Shown here: positions 48,300-60,159 of the stretch, in pieces | Position numbering within the stretch: position 1 is the stretch's first letter | Layout: every line of letters begins with the position of its first letter | Source of the DNA: Udeniomyces pyricola | Taxonomy: Eukaryota > Basidiomycota > Tremellomycetes > Cystofilobasidiales > Mrakiaceae | Assembly: GCA_039545295.1 (NCBI GenBank) | Contig: BCIK01000013.1 | Coordinates: 744,001-808,000, forward strand | DNA: 64,000 bases | Direction of reading: 5' to 3' | The notes under the pieces: model-generated | The model's database searches: none | Seen by the model: only the letters and a program-made list of their open reading frames with translations | Told to the model about the DNA's origin: nothing | Translations under genes and position numbers: made by a program

Positions 48300-51270
48300 A
48301 TGGAGCGAACCCCTGTCCAGTCTCAGTTCACCTCGGCCGCAAGCACCGTCGATGTCGCCGAGCAGAACATCGCCGTGCGTCAATCGCTCAACTTTTTCGT
48401 CATCTGGCAGTTTCTTGCTTTCTGGTCTCTGTCCTGCCTTCCTCCACCGCCGCTACGCGCCTCTTTCTTCTTCCTCTTGCCTACAAAGCCTTGCCGACAA
48501 GACACTCCTCCCAGGACAGATCCGCTCTTTAGAGTCGAGGTCCAGTTCCGGCCTGTCCGCGTATACCCCGCTCTCACTCGCCAGCCGATTGAAGGTCGTC
48601 GCGCTTGGGATAGCAATTCCCTTCTACCGTTTCGACATAATTACAATGCTCGACCTGCATCGTCCCTCATACTACGCAATGCGAAAGATGTGTCATTTAC
48701 TTCGGCAGGAACTTGATCTGAACTTCAATCCCTTATCGTTTTCTTCTCCATCGCGACCGTGTTTAATGCTTAACAGATGTACGTCCTTCCTTTTCTGACT
48801 AATGACCCACTGATTTGACAGAACGATGCTGACTTGCTTCTCGTCTTTCTCCTGTGTCGGTTCTCATGTCGCCAGCTGGAAGATGAAGAAGCTCATCAAG
48901 AACCTTGACGCTGCTCGAGGAAACGGAACTTCGATGATTTCCTTGGTCATGAAGCCTGGGGTCAGTGCGCTCATGTTTTCGGTTTCGGTGATAAAGCGTC
49001 CGCGACCGAAGCTCATACTTGCTCTGCTTCCCCATCATCACTCGATGATGCAGTCTGCCATCTCGGACTCGCAGGCCATGTTGACGCACGAGTACGGAAC
49101 CGCGAGCAACATCAAATCGCGAGTCAACAGGCTCTCCGTTCTTTCGGCTATTTCCTCTGCCCAGGCCAGGCTTAAGCTTTACAACCGAGGTGAGTCTTGT
49201 TTCTTGCTGTAGCATACTCCGCCAACCCTGATCACATGCCGAACCATCTTTTACTCCTGGCTGACGAGGACTAATCAATTCATCTGACCTTCTCAACTTC
49301 TTCACATGTTGCTCAGTTCCGCCAAACGGCCTCGTCCTCTACGTCGGGACCATTCTGACTGATGAAGGCAAGGAGAAGAAGGTCTCGTTCGACTTTGAGC
49401 CGCACAAGCCCATTAACACGTCAGCAAATGCACTCTTCATTATCCGAAATGAACCCATACACTGTTTGTGAAGTGGAAAGCTCATAGTTTATCACTCGCT
49501 TATTGATTTCCCCTTCCGCAGCACTCTCTATCGATGCGACAACAAGTTCCAGACCGGTGTGCTGATGGAATTGCTGGACTCGGACACCAAGTTTGGTTTC
49601 ATCATCATGGACGGATCCGGTACTGTAGGTTCTTTATCTCAGCTAGCTAATTTCCCTTGAGTCGCTTCCACGATTTCCCTGATCGCTGGCTAACGTACGG
49701 CGATGTCCATGATATGGTTGAATTCTTTTATGTGGCTGGCTTGGTCGTTTCGCTTCTAGCTGTTTGGAACGCTCTCCGGAAATACCCGCCAAATTCTGCA
49801 CAAGTTCTCAGTTGATCTGCCGAAGAAGCACGGTACGTTGATCTTACTTCGAATGTTTGGCTCACTTCGTACTGCCTGCCTTGTTCGGTGTGTAATATCC
49901 AGGGCTTGACTTTTTTTGCCTTGCCACTATCGACTTGGACAACCTCGTAGGTCGAGGAGGACAGTCGGCCCTCCGATTCTCTCGTCTGCGAATGGAAGCT
50001 CGACACAATTACGTCCGAAAAGTTGCCGAGCACTCTGTTCAACACTTCATCACCGACGACAAAGTCAACGTTCAAGGCATCGTTCTTGCCGGTTCGGCCG
50101 ACTTCAAGTCGGAGCTCAACCTCAGTGACATGTTCGACCCGCGACTTGTTGCCAAAGTTGTCAACATCGTTGATATCTCCTACGGAGGTGAGATGTCTTT
50201 CGTACACTAAGCGACGCGATCTACAGTACAGGCGGATTTTGGACTGATCGTTTGCTATCTACTTTGTTTGTGTATCATACGTTTCTCGCTATCTTGGCCG
50301 CCCCTTTTTCTCTCAGGCGAGATTGGGTTCAACCAGGCCATTGAGTTGGCAGCTGACTCGCTGAGCAACGTCAAGTTCGTCCAGGAGAAGCGACTCATCC
50401 AGAAGTTCTTCGACGAGATTGCCCTCGACACTGGCAAGTTTGTCTTCGGCATCGACGACACTCTCAAGGGACTCGAGATGGGTGCTGTCGAGACTTTGAT
50501 TGTCTGGGAAAATCTAGACATGACGCGATATGTTCTCAAGAACGCTGCTGGAGGTTTGTAGTGGCTTTCTACGTTTCCATGCACCAGCATTTGCCGTCTC
50601 ATGCGTTGCGACGGCGTCGCTGTTCGCGCTCGTCCCACGTTGAAGCTGACGTTGTCATTTGACCCCGGCTGCGCGGCCTTCTCTCTCATTTCTTCCGCCT
50701 TCCAGAGGAGATCGTCATCCACGCCAACAAGGAGCAGGAGAAGGACCGAACAAAGTTCATCGACAAGTCAACTGGACTCGAAATGGAGAACGCACAAGAG
50801 CCTCAGCCGCTGCTCGAGTGGTTTACTGACCGATACAAGGACTTTGGAGCCGCTCTCGAATTCGTGACTAACCGATCTCAAGAGGGCTCCCAGTTCCAGA
50901 AGGGCTTCTCTGGTATCGGTGGCTTGCTGAGGTACGTAACTGATTGTCTGCCTGCCAAACACATCAATTCAGAAGACGAATCTATTTTCCCCGCATGCTT
51001 ATTTATCGAATACTCTATGACTTTTTGCTTTGCCTCTCCAGATACAAGGTTGACTTCGTCAACCTCGCTGAACTTGACGAGGACGAGGAGGACGAGTTCT
51101 ATGATTCTGATCACAGCTCGGACAGGTCAGTGCAGTAACGTGCAGGTTCCGCTTTAACTTCAACCACCAACGCTGGTATTGACGTCTTGATTACTTGCTT
51201 CACTTCTTGGACATCGTCGCTGCCATCCACTTCATCTATATCGCGCACTGACTCTTGTAGCGACATCTGA
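48300..51270 (+). CDS. SUP45: eukaryotic translation termination factor eRF1
   Basis: Class-I release factor that reads all three stop codons and triggers peptidyl-tRNA hydrolysis with eRF3. The start [15 protein letters not shown] precedes [20 protein letters not shown]. Diagnostic motifs are [20 protein letters not shown] (TASNIKS stop-codon decoding) and [20 protein letters not shown] (GGQ). The C-terminal eRF3-binding domain includes [20 protein letters not shown] and [20 protein letters not shown]. The first intron phase near 48374-48880 is unresolved; a microexon may exist. The end is either SSDRSVQ-stop at 51138, or after an intron (GTCAGT to AG at 51260) SSDSDI-stop at 51270; I prefer the latter, acidic tail. 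Length about 435, as usual. Confidence 0.93.
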
Positions 51271-51884
51271 GGGTCCGATAACCTCCCCGTCGGTGGACGA
51301 GAGGAGGCACGGGACGCACGTATTGGGATGTCGGTTGCCTCAAGCATTCCTACTAAAACCTCGTCCAGCGTCCGCGCCGAGGCGCAATGCCTCTGGCGAC
51401 TTGCTCGTCATCTCGTTTCCTTCTGATCTGTAGACTCGTCTTCTTCCCTCCCTTTCGCAGCATTCGATGTTGCTGTTTCTATTTTATGCTCCTCTCTTTG
51501 TGTACTCCATTTCCTGCCTTTTTCTTGGCGTGGACTAACTAGTCCTGAGGTTGCGACTTGGAGCTTGCCGAAGGGAACAAGCCTGGCAGTTGCGAAACAA
51601 TAGACATTTTGCGCACAAAGCTAGCTATAATATATCAGCTGTAAAGCGCGCGCGAACGAATAGATTGGCCTCGTTGTCAGCTGCAGCGATTATATGCATG
51701 CGACTAAGCGTTCGGGACAATGTCTGTATGCATGCAACGTTAATTGCCAAAAAAAGCCGGTAGTTCAACACCCCATCCATCCACATCACTGTAACTTGCA
51801 CCGATCCCCATCTCTCTACGTCCTCTCATCCCTGTCTATTTCGTTGATTTTGAGTTATCCAACTCTTATATCCGCCCCTCAAAC
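51271..51884. other. eRF1-to-cyclodeaminase intergenic region
   Basis: 614 bp of 3' UTR and promoter, with no gene. Pyrimidine-rich before the next start. The only long frame overlaps the real gene in a different frame. Confidence 0.5.
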
Positions 51885-53414
51885 ATGTCCAGACCTTCTG
51901 ATGAACCCATCGACAGCGACTGGGAAAGCGTGTCGACAAGGTCAATCGTTATCACACCCCCAACGATGTCAAAGTCCGCAGCCTCAACCATCTCCCCTTG
52001 CCCTCCATCCACTGCATCCACAGTGCCCCAGGCTCAGAACTCGACGTACTCAACCTCGGAGCTTCTTGTCATTTGCGACCTCGATGTCGCCACCGCTATT
52101 CGTTCCCTCTCCCTCGAATCAATCGTTGCGTCCCAGTCAAGTGCATTTGCCAGCTTTTCCTCCGATAGACGGATTGGTGGCACGGACTTCCCTTCCCCCA
52201 TCCAGGTGCCACCCCGAATCTCGCTAGACCTCGCTCATCACACGACCCTGATCATGCCATCTCGTTGCCATGGAGCTGCTCTCAAGATTGTCTCCGTACC
52301 TAGAGGAGAGAGCTCTCAGGGCTTACCAGCGAGTAACTTGGTAATTGACGAAACTACGGGCAAGATCGAGGCTATCATCAACTCGGGCGAGCTGACGGGC
52401 CTACGAACCGCTGCAGGCTCAGCGGTCGCTAGCCGAATGCTTTTAGGCCAAGGCAAGGGCAGGAAGACCATCGTCGTTTTTGGCGCCGGTGTCCAAGCCT
52501 TTTGTCAGTCAAATAGTAGTCTTGTCATGATATCTTCGCGTGACTAGGAAGCGTAATCCGACACTGACCGTAGCTGAGGAGTCACGGTAATTTGTCCCTC
52601 TGTGATCTTATCAGGGCATATCCATCTGCACCTCCAACTGTTTCCTCAGCTAGAGAAGGTCATCCTTATCGGCCGACCATCAGCTGTACCCTCCAAGCGC
52701 ACGGTTGCTCTCATCGAAAAACTTGCAAATCTGCATCCCAACATCGGCGTCTATCATTCGTCCGTTCCAGACTTCGACCGGGGTCAAGCCGTCCATAATG
52801 CGGACATTATCGTGTGCTGTATGTGTGGACCATCTGAAAAAAGCTCGTATGAGCAACTTGATTCGGGCTCTCAACAACGCAAGCATCTTCCATCTCAGAT
52901 AATTGATGAACTCTCGTTCTGGTTTCTTTCACGAAGGCACTCCTTCCACGGTCCCACTCTTTCCTGCAACTCAACCAAGACGTGGTACTCACGTCGTCCT
53001 TGTGGGCTCGTATAAGCCCACTATGATGGAATGCGACCCAGAGATGCTTAATCGCGCCCACGCCGTCTTTGTCGACGGTCGCCTGGAGGTTCAGAACGAA
53101 GCGGGCGAGTTTCGAGCATACCAGGGCCAACTCATCGAGATTGGATCTATGATTGGGAATAGCAAGGAATCAAACACCAGCGACGTCTTACGAGCAGCTC
53201 AGAAATCGGACCTCACGATCTTCAAATCTGGTTCGTATCATCCCTGAGTCCCGGCGGTTCTCCAGTGTAAGCCTTGTGATATATCGAGAAAAGCTGACAC
53301 AAAAACCACTTCGTCTTCTATGCAGTCGGACTTGCAGTCCAAGACGTCGCTATCACCCAGCTGGTGTTGACTGAGGCGCGCAAACTTGGCCTTGGCACAC
53401 GAGTGCCATTCTGA
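51885..53414 (+). CDS. ornithine cyclodeaminase / mu-crystallin family enzyme
   Basis: NAD-dependent family whose members include ornithine cyclodeaminase and imine reductases. A Ser/Thr-rich N-terminal tail of about 50 residues precedes the catalytic domain. Blocks: RISLDLAHHTTLIMPSRCHG, ALKIVSVPRGES, GKIEAIINSGELTGLRTAAG (RTAA family motif), then the Rossmann loop TIVVFGAGVQAF (GxGxQA). After introns follow VILIGRP, NADIIVCC, RRGTHVVLVGSYKPTMMECD and SVGLAVQDVAITQLVLTEAR. The last exon ends LGLGTRVPF-stop at 53412-53414. About 440 residues, longer than usual (about 330-350) because of the N-terminal tail and internal loops. The actual substrate cannot be read from sequence. Confidence 0.88.
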
Positions 53415-53645
53415 CGGAAAATATGTTATCTACCGCTCGCCTCGCCATGGAGATACTTGATGATGACTCTTGAAGATTTTTAGCGTAGTATTGGGCGTGA
53501 GACCCGGATGCGAAAAGGCTATGTCATGAAACCTGGATAGATGCGGATATCGGCACCAATCTACACAATTTCGGACAACGAGTCGAGGTACAAACAAAGG
53601 CATGGATACAATGTGAAACGTGGAAGTGAGGTGGCATGCTCATGA

Positions 53646-54487
53646 TCACTTCTGACCAGGCTTCTTTTCGCTATCGTAGGCCTTAATGGCGGCATCGATA
53701 TCGTTTTTACCGAGGTCATCATTAGCGCGAAGTCCGTGGTTCAAAGTCAAATGCTGTGGAGAAGACATAATGTCGGAACATGGTAAGTCAGTGAGCAAAT
53801 GATGTTATGTGTCTATCGGGATCAAGCCTAGTACTGACGTCATCCTTGTTGAAGTGCCAGATAAGAGACCCCTAAATAGTGGTAGACAGAGGAGAAATAT
53901 CAGTCCATCAAGATCTACTTAAGAGTATCAGAATTCAGGTCCCAGGATCTAAGGTGAACACTCACAGTTCCAAGCGTAAAGACAGTTCCGACAAACACCA
54001 GAAGGGGCATGTTCTCAAACTGAAGCGGACAGACGAACAAATGATGCCGTCAGTGCTTGACTGGGACGAGGGTCTGATCGATGAAGAGTTGCGACGTACC
54101 TGAGCTCTAGGGACCTTTTTGCTCGTACCAGAGCCAAAAAGAGAATCAGAAGTGAAAGTTCTCTCGCTGTAGGACGGATTGTAGACGCTCGGTTAGCAAA
54201 GGGACAACTTCCAAACGCCATGCGGAGAGATGTAAACTCCAAGTCCCTTCGCCTTCTTCCTTCACTCCGCTTTACTATCCCAGCTTCACTTCCGTTGACA
54301 CTCACTGTCCTTTCCCAGGGTTATGAGTAGCTTTGACAGGCTCGCCGGTGATCTTGTCAACCTTCGACATGGCGGCGTCGACTTTGTCTTGGATATCACT
54401 CGTTCGGGAAGAGGAAGAGGTAAACGATCGGCGAGCGACGGCGAGAGTAAGGGATCGTCGAGCGGAGGTGGCGATGGACGCAGGCAT
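53646..54487 (-). CDS. small probable mitochondrial inner-membrane protein
   Basis: Five exons join in phase: 54487-54306, 54166-54100, 54019-53966, 53871-53839 and 53753-53646, giving 147 residues. The leader MPASIATSARRSLTLAVARR then SFTSSSSRTSD is basic, Ala/Ser rich and without acids, a typical mitochondrial presequence. A short helix (DIQDKVDAAMSKVDKITGEP) precedes one predicted TM segment MPLLVFVGTVFTLGTGSLIW. The tail is polar (HLTLNHGLRANDDLGKNDID) ending KKPGQK. Not recognised. An in-frame ATG at 54634 or 54652 would add about 50 residues that look like UTR. Single-TM topology and mitochondrial location are inferred. Confidence 0.75.
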
Positions 54488-55720
54488 GATGCGAAGGCCA
54501 AGTAGATGGAACGAAGGGGTAGTGGTGGATGTGTTGACTGAGGGGGTGGTGGAGAAGAGGGAGCAGCTAAGAGAGTGCGGGTTGGAGATGGCGGGAGATC
54601 GGTTGCCGAAATAGCGAAGGGTTGCAATCGACATGAGATATGGGACACCCATCTGTCTGGCGACGACGTCAAGTTGCGAGCTTCTTGACGTCATCCATCA
54701 CCTTGCTCAAATGCCCTAGATCGTCGACTACAGGAAACAGACACACTTCAACATACTTCAACGATTTGACTGTGGAACGTATACAGCAATTCCATGAAGC
54801 TTCAATTAGCTCCAACACGTCGGGTGAAGCTTTGGCGTCATACTACATGCACATATATGTGACTGCTTCAATCGTTGGCGCGGCGTGACCAAAATTGACC
54901 TTCGACTGTGCGCTGTGCACGCCAATGCCAACGTCATCTACTTCGCATGCAACAACGTCCAACTTCCAACGACGTTCAACTTGATTGTACTGGACTAATT
55001 ATAGAAGGCCGAACGCAGTACGCTGATATTACCCTCTTCACGCGCGCCCTGCTCAAGAACCGACCACGGATGGCCAGCAGGTGCTGAACTTAATTGACGT
55101 ACATGCGGTTGTACATGATCGTGTACGGATTGCTTGCCAGTCGGTCACACATAACGAGTACTGTCATCGGCTGACGTACCCATAGCTATGACTACAAGTT
55201 TGACCATATTGCGCATAAGATCCTTCACCTACCCGTATCTTAAAGGCGCAAGGCCACCAATCAAGCTTCAAGTTTCAAGCTTCAACGTTCGACGTTCGAC
55301 GTTCCATGCTCAGCGTTAGTCCAAGGCTGAAGTCAAGCGGTAACCTGGTACAGACTCATGCAAAGGCTGAAGAAAATCATTCGCAAATTCCGACGATCCG
55401 ACGACGTGCGACGATCATAAATCATATCCGGGCCCCGCTGCGAGTCTACTCGGCGTTTTGTAATTGCTTGGCGGCTCGGGATAACCTGAACGGTTGAGAC
55501 AAAACTATCCAATCAGGAAGCCACTCCCCGGAGGTTGCTAATCTGATTCGTCTACTCTATTCGGTCTTGCAAGAAGCGAAAAGCGGGACACTATGCACAT
55601 TTTTAACCCCAATCATCCACTCATCCAGCTGTAGACAGCCCGTCATAACCCCCGTCTGTACTCCTTCGACGCTACAAGCTGCAAGCTTAAAGCACCGTCG
55701 ATCACGACAGGACCAACAAG
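54488..55720. other. divergent intergenic region with short repeats
   Basis: About 1.2 kb between divergent genes. It contains imperfect repeats of caagcttcaa and cgttcgacgtt around 55260-55305, then DNA leading to the transporter start. No gene seen. Confidence 0.5.
55259..55304. repeat. imperfect short repeats (tcaagcttcaa, acgttcg)
   Basis: Two copies of tcaagcttcaa flanking a gtt, then three copies of a cgttcga unit, upstream of the siderophore transporter gene. Confidence 0.75.
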
Positions 55721-58700
55721 ATGCCATCCTCAACAAACACCCCAACGGAATCGCACAAAGACCTCGACCTGCACCATGGTCTCGAGGCCGCAACAAACAA
55801 GGATGTCCATAAATCGAACGGAGTCCTCAGAATGGAAGCTATCGCCAGGGCAGGAAAAACTAAAACCGGTAGAAACTCGCTGTACCTGACGGGAGGATTG
55901 ATCTTTTTGATGACCTTTGTTGAGTGAGTACTGAGTGCCTGACCTAAGCTGCGCACACAGCTCAAACTTCAAGCAACGTTACTAATTCATCGTCTTTCCA
56001 CATGATAAAACGAACAGTACCATGCAAGCCTCAACCACTTCCTCATATTCCGTGTGGGCGACATCATCTTTCCAGCGACACTCTGGCGGTCTCGCCACGC
56101 TTTCTATTGCGACCAGCATCATCAGTGCCGTCTGCGTGAGTTGCTGTTTGGCTTCATTAATCTCTTCTGAACATTTTCTCTTAGGGCGAGAGCTGATCGA
56201 TTGGGTTTTTGGCCTGATAGTATCCATGTTGGTATCGGAGCATGTTGGTGGGAAATTCTTGTCGCGTTCTCTGTACTAACTTGCTGATGCGTCGTCTTGG
56301 CTTGCTATCCATCCAGTTATCGCTAAATTGACGGATGTCTTTAGCCGACCATGGATGTACTTGATCTCAATCAATTGGTGAAGCTTGTTTACTCTTCCAT
56401 CGTCCACACTCCACTTGCATCTTTTGCCTTGATACCTCTAGGCTGACTTTGTAACATCTCAGCTACGTATGGGGTTTCGTCATGATCCTTCGGTCTCCCA
56501 ACTTGACGACCTACATTGTAGGCTCTGTGGCTACGGCTGTTGGATCATCTTCCCTTTCCATGATCACTACAATTCTGACTGCAGATCTCATCGAGCTCCA
56601 AGTCAGTATTCCGTCAAATGCCTTCGACTTTATATCGTAGACATAAAATTCTGACATATTTTTTTGTGTTGTTGCATCAGTGGCGAGCATTCGCTCAGGG
56701 AGCCCTCTCCAGCTTCTACGTCGTGACCCCTTGGTTCACCGGGCAAATTGTCGAAGCCATGAGTACAAACAATAATTGGCGATGGGGTTATGGCATGTAT
56801 GCTATCATCATACCCGTCGTTGGCCTTCCGGCGGTCACGACTCTACTTTGGCTCGATCATCGAGCTCGTAAACAGGACACAATCACTCAAGACTACAACA
56901 AAGAGTACAAAAACGCGCACTCTGAGTCGGACAATTCACCCAAGGGTCATTGGTACCAGCGCTTGGCGTCCGTGCTGTCGGAGCTGGACGCCTTTGGGCT
57001 GATCTTGCTTGGCTTCGGATGGGCACTGGTGAGTGGTTAGAACTCACGATACGGGAACAGCAAAGCACGCTATCCCGACATTAATCCTCTTGGGATCCAC
57101 ATCTCTTGAACATCAGCTTCTGCTTCCCTTCTCCCTATACTCTTACGCCGACGGAGGTTACTCGAATAGATCATTGTAAGGAACCTGCATACTCGATTTG
57201 CGCGCTGCGCCATCAGAAGAGAATCTGCGGTGATTAACAGCCTGTTTGTCTTGCAATTCTTAGGATCGCTATGTTCGTTGTCGGTGGAGTTTGTTTGATT
57301 GCTTACGTGATTTACGAAATCAAGTACTCTCCTTTTCCGTCGTCACCAAAGCGACTTCTCTTCAACAAAACCTTCTTCACTGCCTGTGTTATCAAGTGAG
57401 TTCAACTCACCATCCTCTCGCATTTGAGGCATGATCTTTATCTCTGGAGTTGAGCTGACTTGATTTTTATTCCCTTGTCGTGTAATCCAGCGTGTTCTAC
57501 ATGATATCTTCGGTTCGATACCACGTTCCTTTGTCTTGTTTGTGTATCACTTCCATGCCTTGAAGCTTGTTAACTAATCTATATCCATCGCAGTACATGA
57601 ACCTTCTCTATCTCAGTAGTTATACGTATATCGTCAAGGACTGGTCCGAGGACAACTGGACCTACTATAACAACACACTTTCTGTCTCGCTTTGGTAAGT
57701 ACTTTGGCTCTGTATGATCTTTCGAGGATGGACCCGGCTTGAGTGCTTACTTGTCTTCTGCCGCCTTGTTCTCAGTCTCTTCGGAGTCATCGCAGGATTG
57801 ATCATGCGATACACCCACAGGTATAAACTCATGCAGGTCGGCAGTAGTTTCGATTAATCTTGTTCGAACCATGTCAGCGCCATACTAACGAAACCCTTCG
57901 TGACTTTGTTATCTTCTGCCGTAGATCATCGGCATCATCATCAAGATGATTGGATATGGGCTGATGGTCGACAAAAACGGTGTACGAGATACTGCCCGGC
58001 TCGTCATTTCTCAGGTTCTCGCCGTACGTTGACATCTTGTCTTTCTTCCGTATACCGAGTTCATCGCCTCCTTGGCCAATCAATCTGACTGATCCGAACA
58101 AGGGGATGGGATGTGCTTATCCAAAATACAAAATGATTTTACTCTGATTTTGATCCAGGGTATCGGCTCCGCTTTATCGACGATGGGCAATCAAGTCTCC
58201 TCCCAAGCTTGTGTACCTCATCAGGACGTTGCATTGGCTATCGCATCTCTGCTGCTCTGGTCCAGTATCGGTGCATCCATAGGATCAGCGATCTCTGTCG
58301 CCGTGTGGTCAAACAATATGCCCTCAAACTTAGCGACCTTTATGCCCTCTTCGGTCAATGCCACTCAAATTGAGGAATTTTTCCTCGACAGTACGTTTGG
58401 GATTCACTTCGCTCATGCTCACCTTTCGCCTTCTATGATCAGCAGCCTCACGGAGAGAAATTTGATCAATCTTCATTCTCTTTACCATGCACAATGCCGC
58501 ATCGCAACTCTTTATAGTCACGACCATTCGCGCTTACGACATCGATTCCGACATTCGTCAGGCTGCAATCCTCGCATACGAGTGAGCTTGGATCTTGAGC
58601 TTCATTTCCCTGCTTCACAATCCATGCATCTTGGCATCATACTTGCGGATTCCCAAGTAACTCGCACTCATACCATCAATCCACATTCCATCTTCCTCCG

Positions 58701-58910
58701 TTGCGCAGAGCTACTGTTTACCCTCTCTGGGCCAGTGCTGTTGGCGTTTCTTCTGTTTGCCTTATTGCCGCTCTCTGGCAATCTAACTATAGATTAGGCA
58801 CGGCTCAGAACAGCTACGATGGACAAGACACAACCGGCGCCATGACAGACGAACTGGCCAAGGAACAGCAAATCCCTAAGACCAGATTGCAGGACTTGTT
58901 TGGATTATGA
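55721..58910 (+). CDS. siderophore-iron transporter (MFS, SIT/ARN family)
   Basis: Proton-coupled importer of ferric siderophores, 14-TM SIT family. The start is MPSSTNTPTESHKDLD. Order of blocks: SLYLTGGLIFLMTFV (TM1), STTSSYSVWATSSFQRHSGG, IAKLTDVFSRPWMYLISIN (short loop and TM), YIVGSVATAVGSSSLSMITT, ELQWRAFAQGALSSFYVVTP, NNWRWGYGMYAIIIPVVGLP, a charged central loop, LLLPFSLYSYADGGYSN, FVVGGVCLIAYVIYEIKYSP, YMNLLYLSSYTYIVKDWSED, KMIGYGLMVDKNG, IGSALSTMGNQVSSQACVPH and a C-terminal TM ending WQSNYRLGTA. Twelve or more introns are present, some very short. The terminal tail is hydrophilic, stop at 58908-58910. The family is usually iron-repressed by GATA factors; no such site was assigned with confidence. 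Confidence 0.9.
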
Positions 58911-60119
58911 AGGTGAGGCGGATGTGTTGATTTCACGGTCCTGTGAATACACGCTGTGCACGGTATCTTGCATCTTGCTCCCATTTCACTTATTGTCGTT
59001 TGATCTGTGGAAATTGACAAAGGGCTCGCCTCGTCTTTTTCAGTGTTGATCTCGTTTTCAATCGTGCCCTTGTTTTGATCCGATCAGATCGTAGGACGTT
59101 CAATAGTTCCTAGCCATGTTCGACCGATATGATGAGGTCGGTTTTTTTTTTTTTTTTTTTTAATGAGATAACGAAAAAGCCAGTTGTCGTATGAATCTAC
59201 CAATTTGAAAGTCTTCACAAGCTGAACAATAACCAAGATAAATCCCAATCACGGTAAGTTTTGTTGCAAGTGTTTCATGTTCAGTTTATATATTGTAACG
59301 AACTGGCATTTTGCTCGACACGAAAATTATTAGACAGATCTCGAAGAAGATGTCGAGCGGCTTGGATAAATATGACGAATTACAAGCAACGATTTGCCAC
59401 AATATCTAACACCGCAGAAAATCGCGCTATGGAGAAACTAAAGCATTACAATACCACGTGCTCAGAACATGGCGTGCAAAGCGGATGCGAGGGACTAGAA
59501 TGCACATCCTCATTACTTGATGTCATGAGATCGCGCAAGTCAGGTGCGTATGATTTTGTCTTTTGCACAGCTGGTGCAGCGGTGGTGCAGGCCACGTACG
59601 CCTCGATTTTCCACCGAAATGGTAAAATCGCATTACACGAGGCTTCCACAGCGTCGCCACGGCCTGATTTCTCGCGATGTATAAGTAAGAATGTAGTCAG
59701 AAGACCCATGGTGAGGATGATGAGACATCAATCTCGAGCTCTCGAGCTCCGGATCGAGGCGTGTATGCTTCAGATGTTCGGCGCTCGGAGTGTGATCATG
59801 TTCTTTCTTCGATGCTGCTCGCCCTTCCATATTGTCCTGAGCACTTCCCCATTACGGCGAGACATACAGACAGCTCAAAGAGCATGAGACAAATTCAACT
59901 CAACCCACAAGGTCGGTGACATGCACCCCAAAAGGACTCATATCCCTCAACCGAATCCATGATCCGGCCAACGGTCGACGCGTGCAAGAGAGGACATCCC
60001 ACAGAGAGAGTTGTGAGATATACTCTGAGCGACATAGTAGATGGTATTGAGGATGATTTGAATAAGAAAGGATCAAGAAAGAAAGAAAGAAGGAGAGTAA
60101 GAAAGAAGAGAGAAGATCA
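58911..60119. other. gene-poor region 3' of siderophore transporter
   Basis: A 20-base T run at 59142-59161, then mixed sequence. A plus frame at 59261-59887 (208 codons) has no domain and no splice context, so I do not call it a gene. It may be part of the decayed mobile-element region that follows. Confidence 0.4.
59142..59161. repeat. poly-T tract
   Basis: About 20 consecutive Ts, shortly downstream of the siderophore transporter gene. Confidence 0.95.
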
Positions 60120-60159
60120 AAGCTACATCCATCGCATTCGTGACATGAAGCAAGAACAG

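Noticed and set aside
59261..59887. 208-codon open frame on plus
   Set aside because: No domain, no splice context, odd composition with many Cys/Arg/Met. Next to transposon debris, probably random.
60001..60130. Possible transposon LTR boundary in the purine-rich stretch
   Set aside because: I found no matching repeat on the other side of the pol remnant, so no LTR can be claimed.
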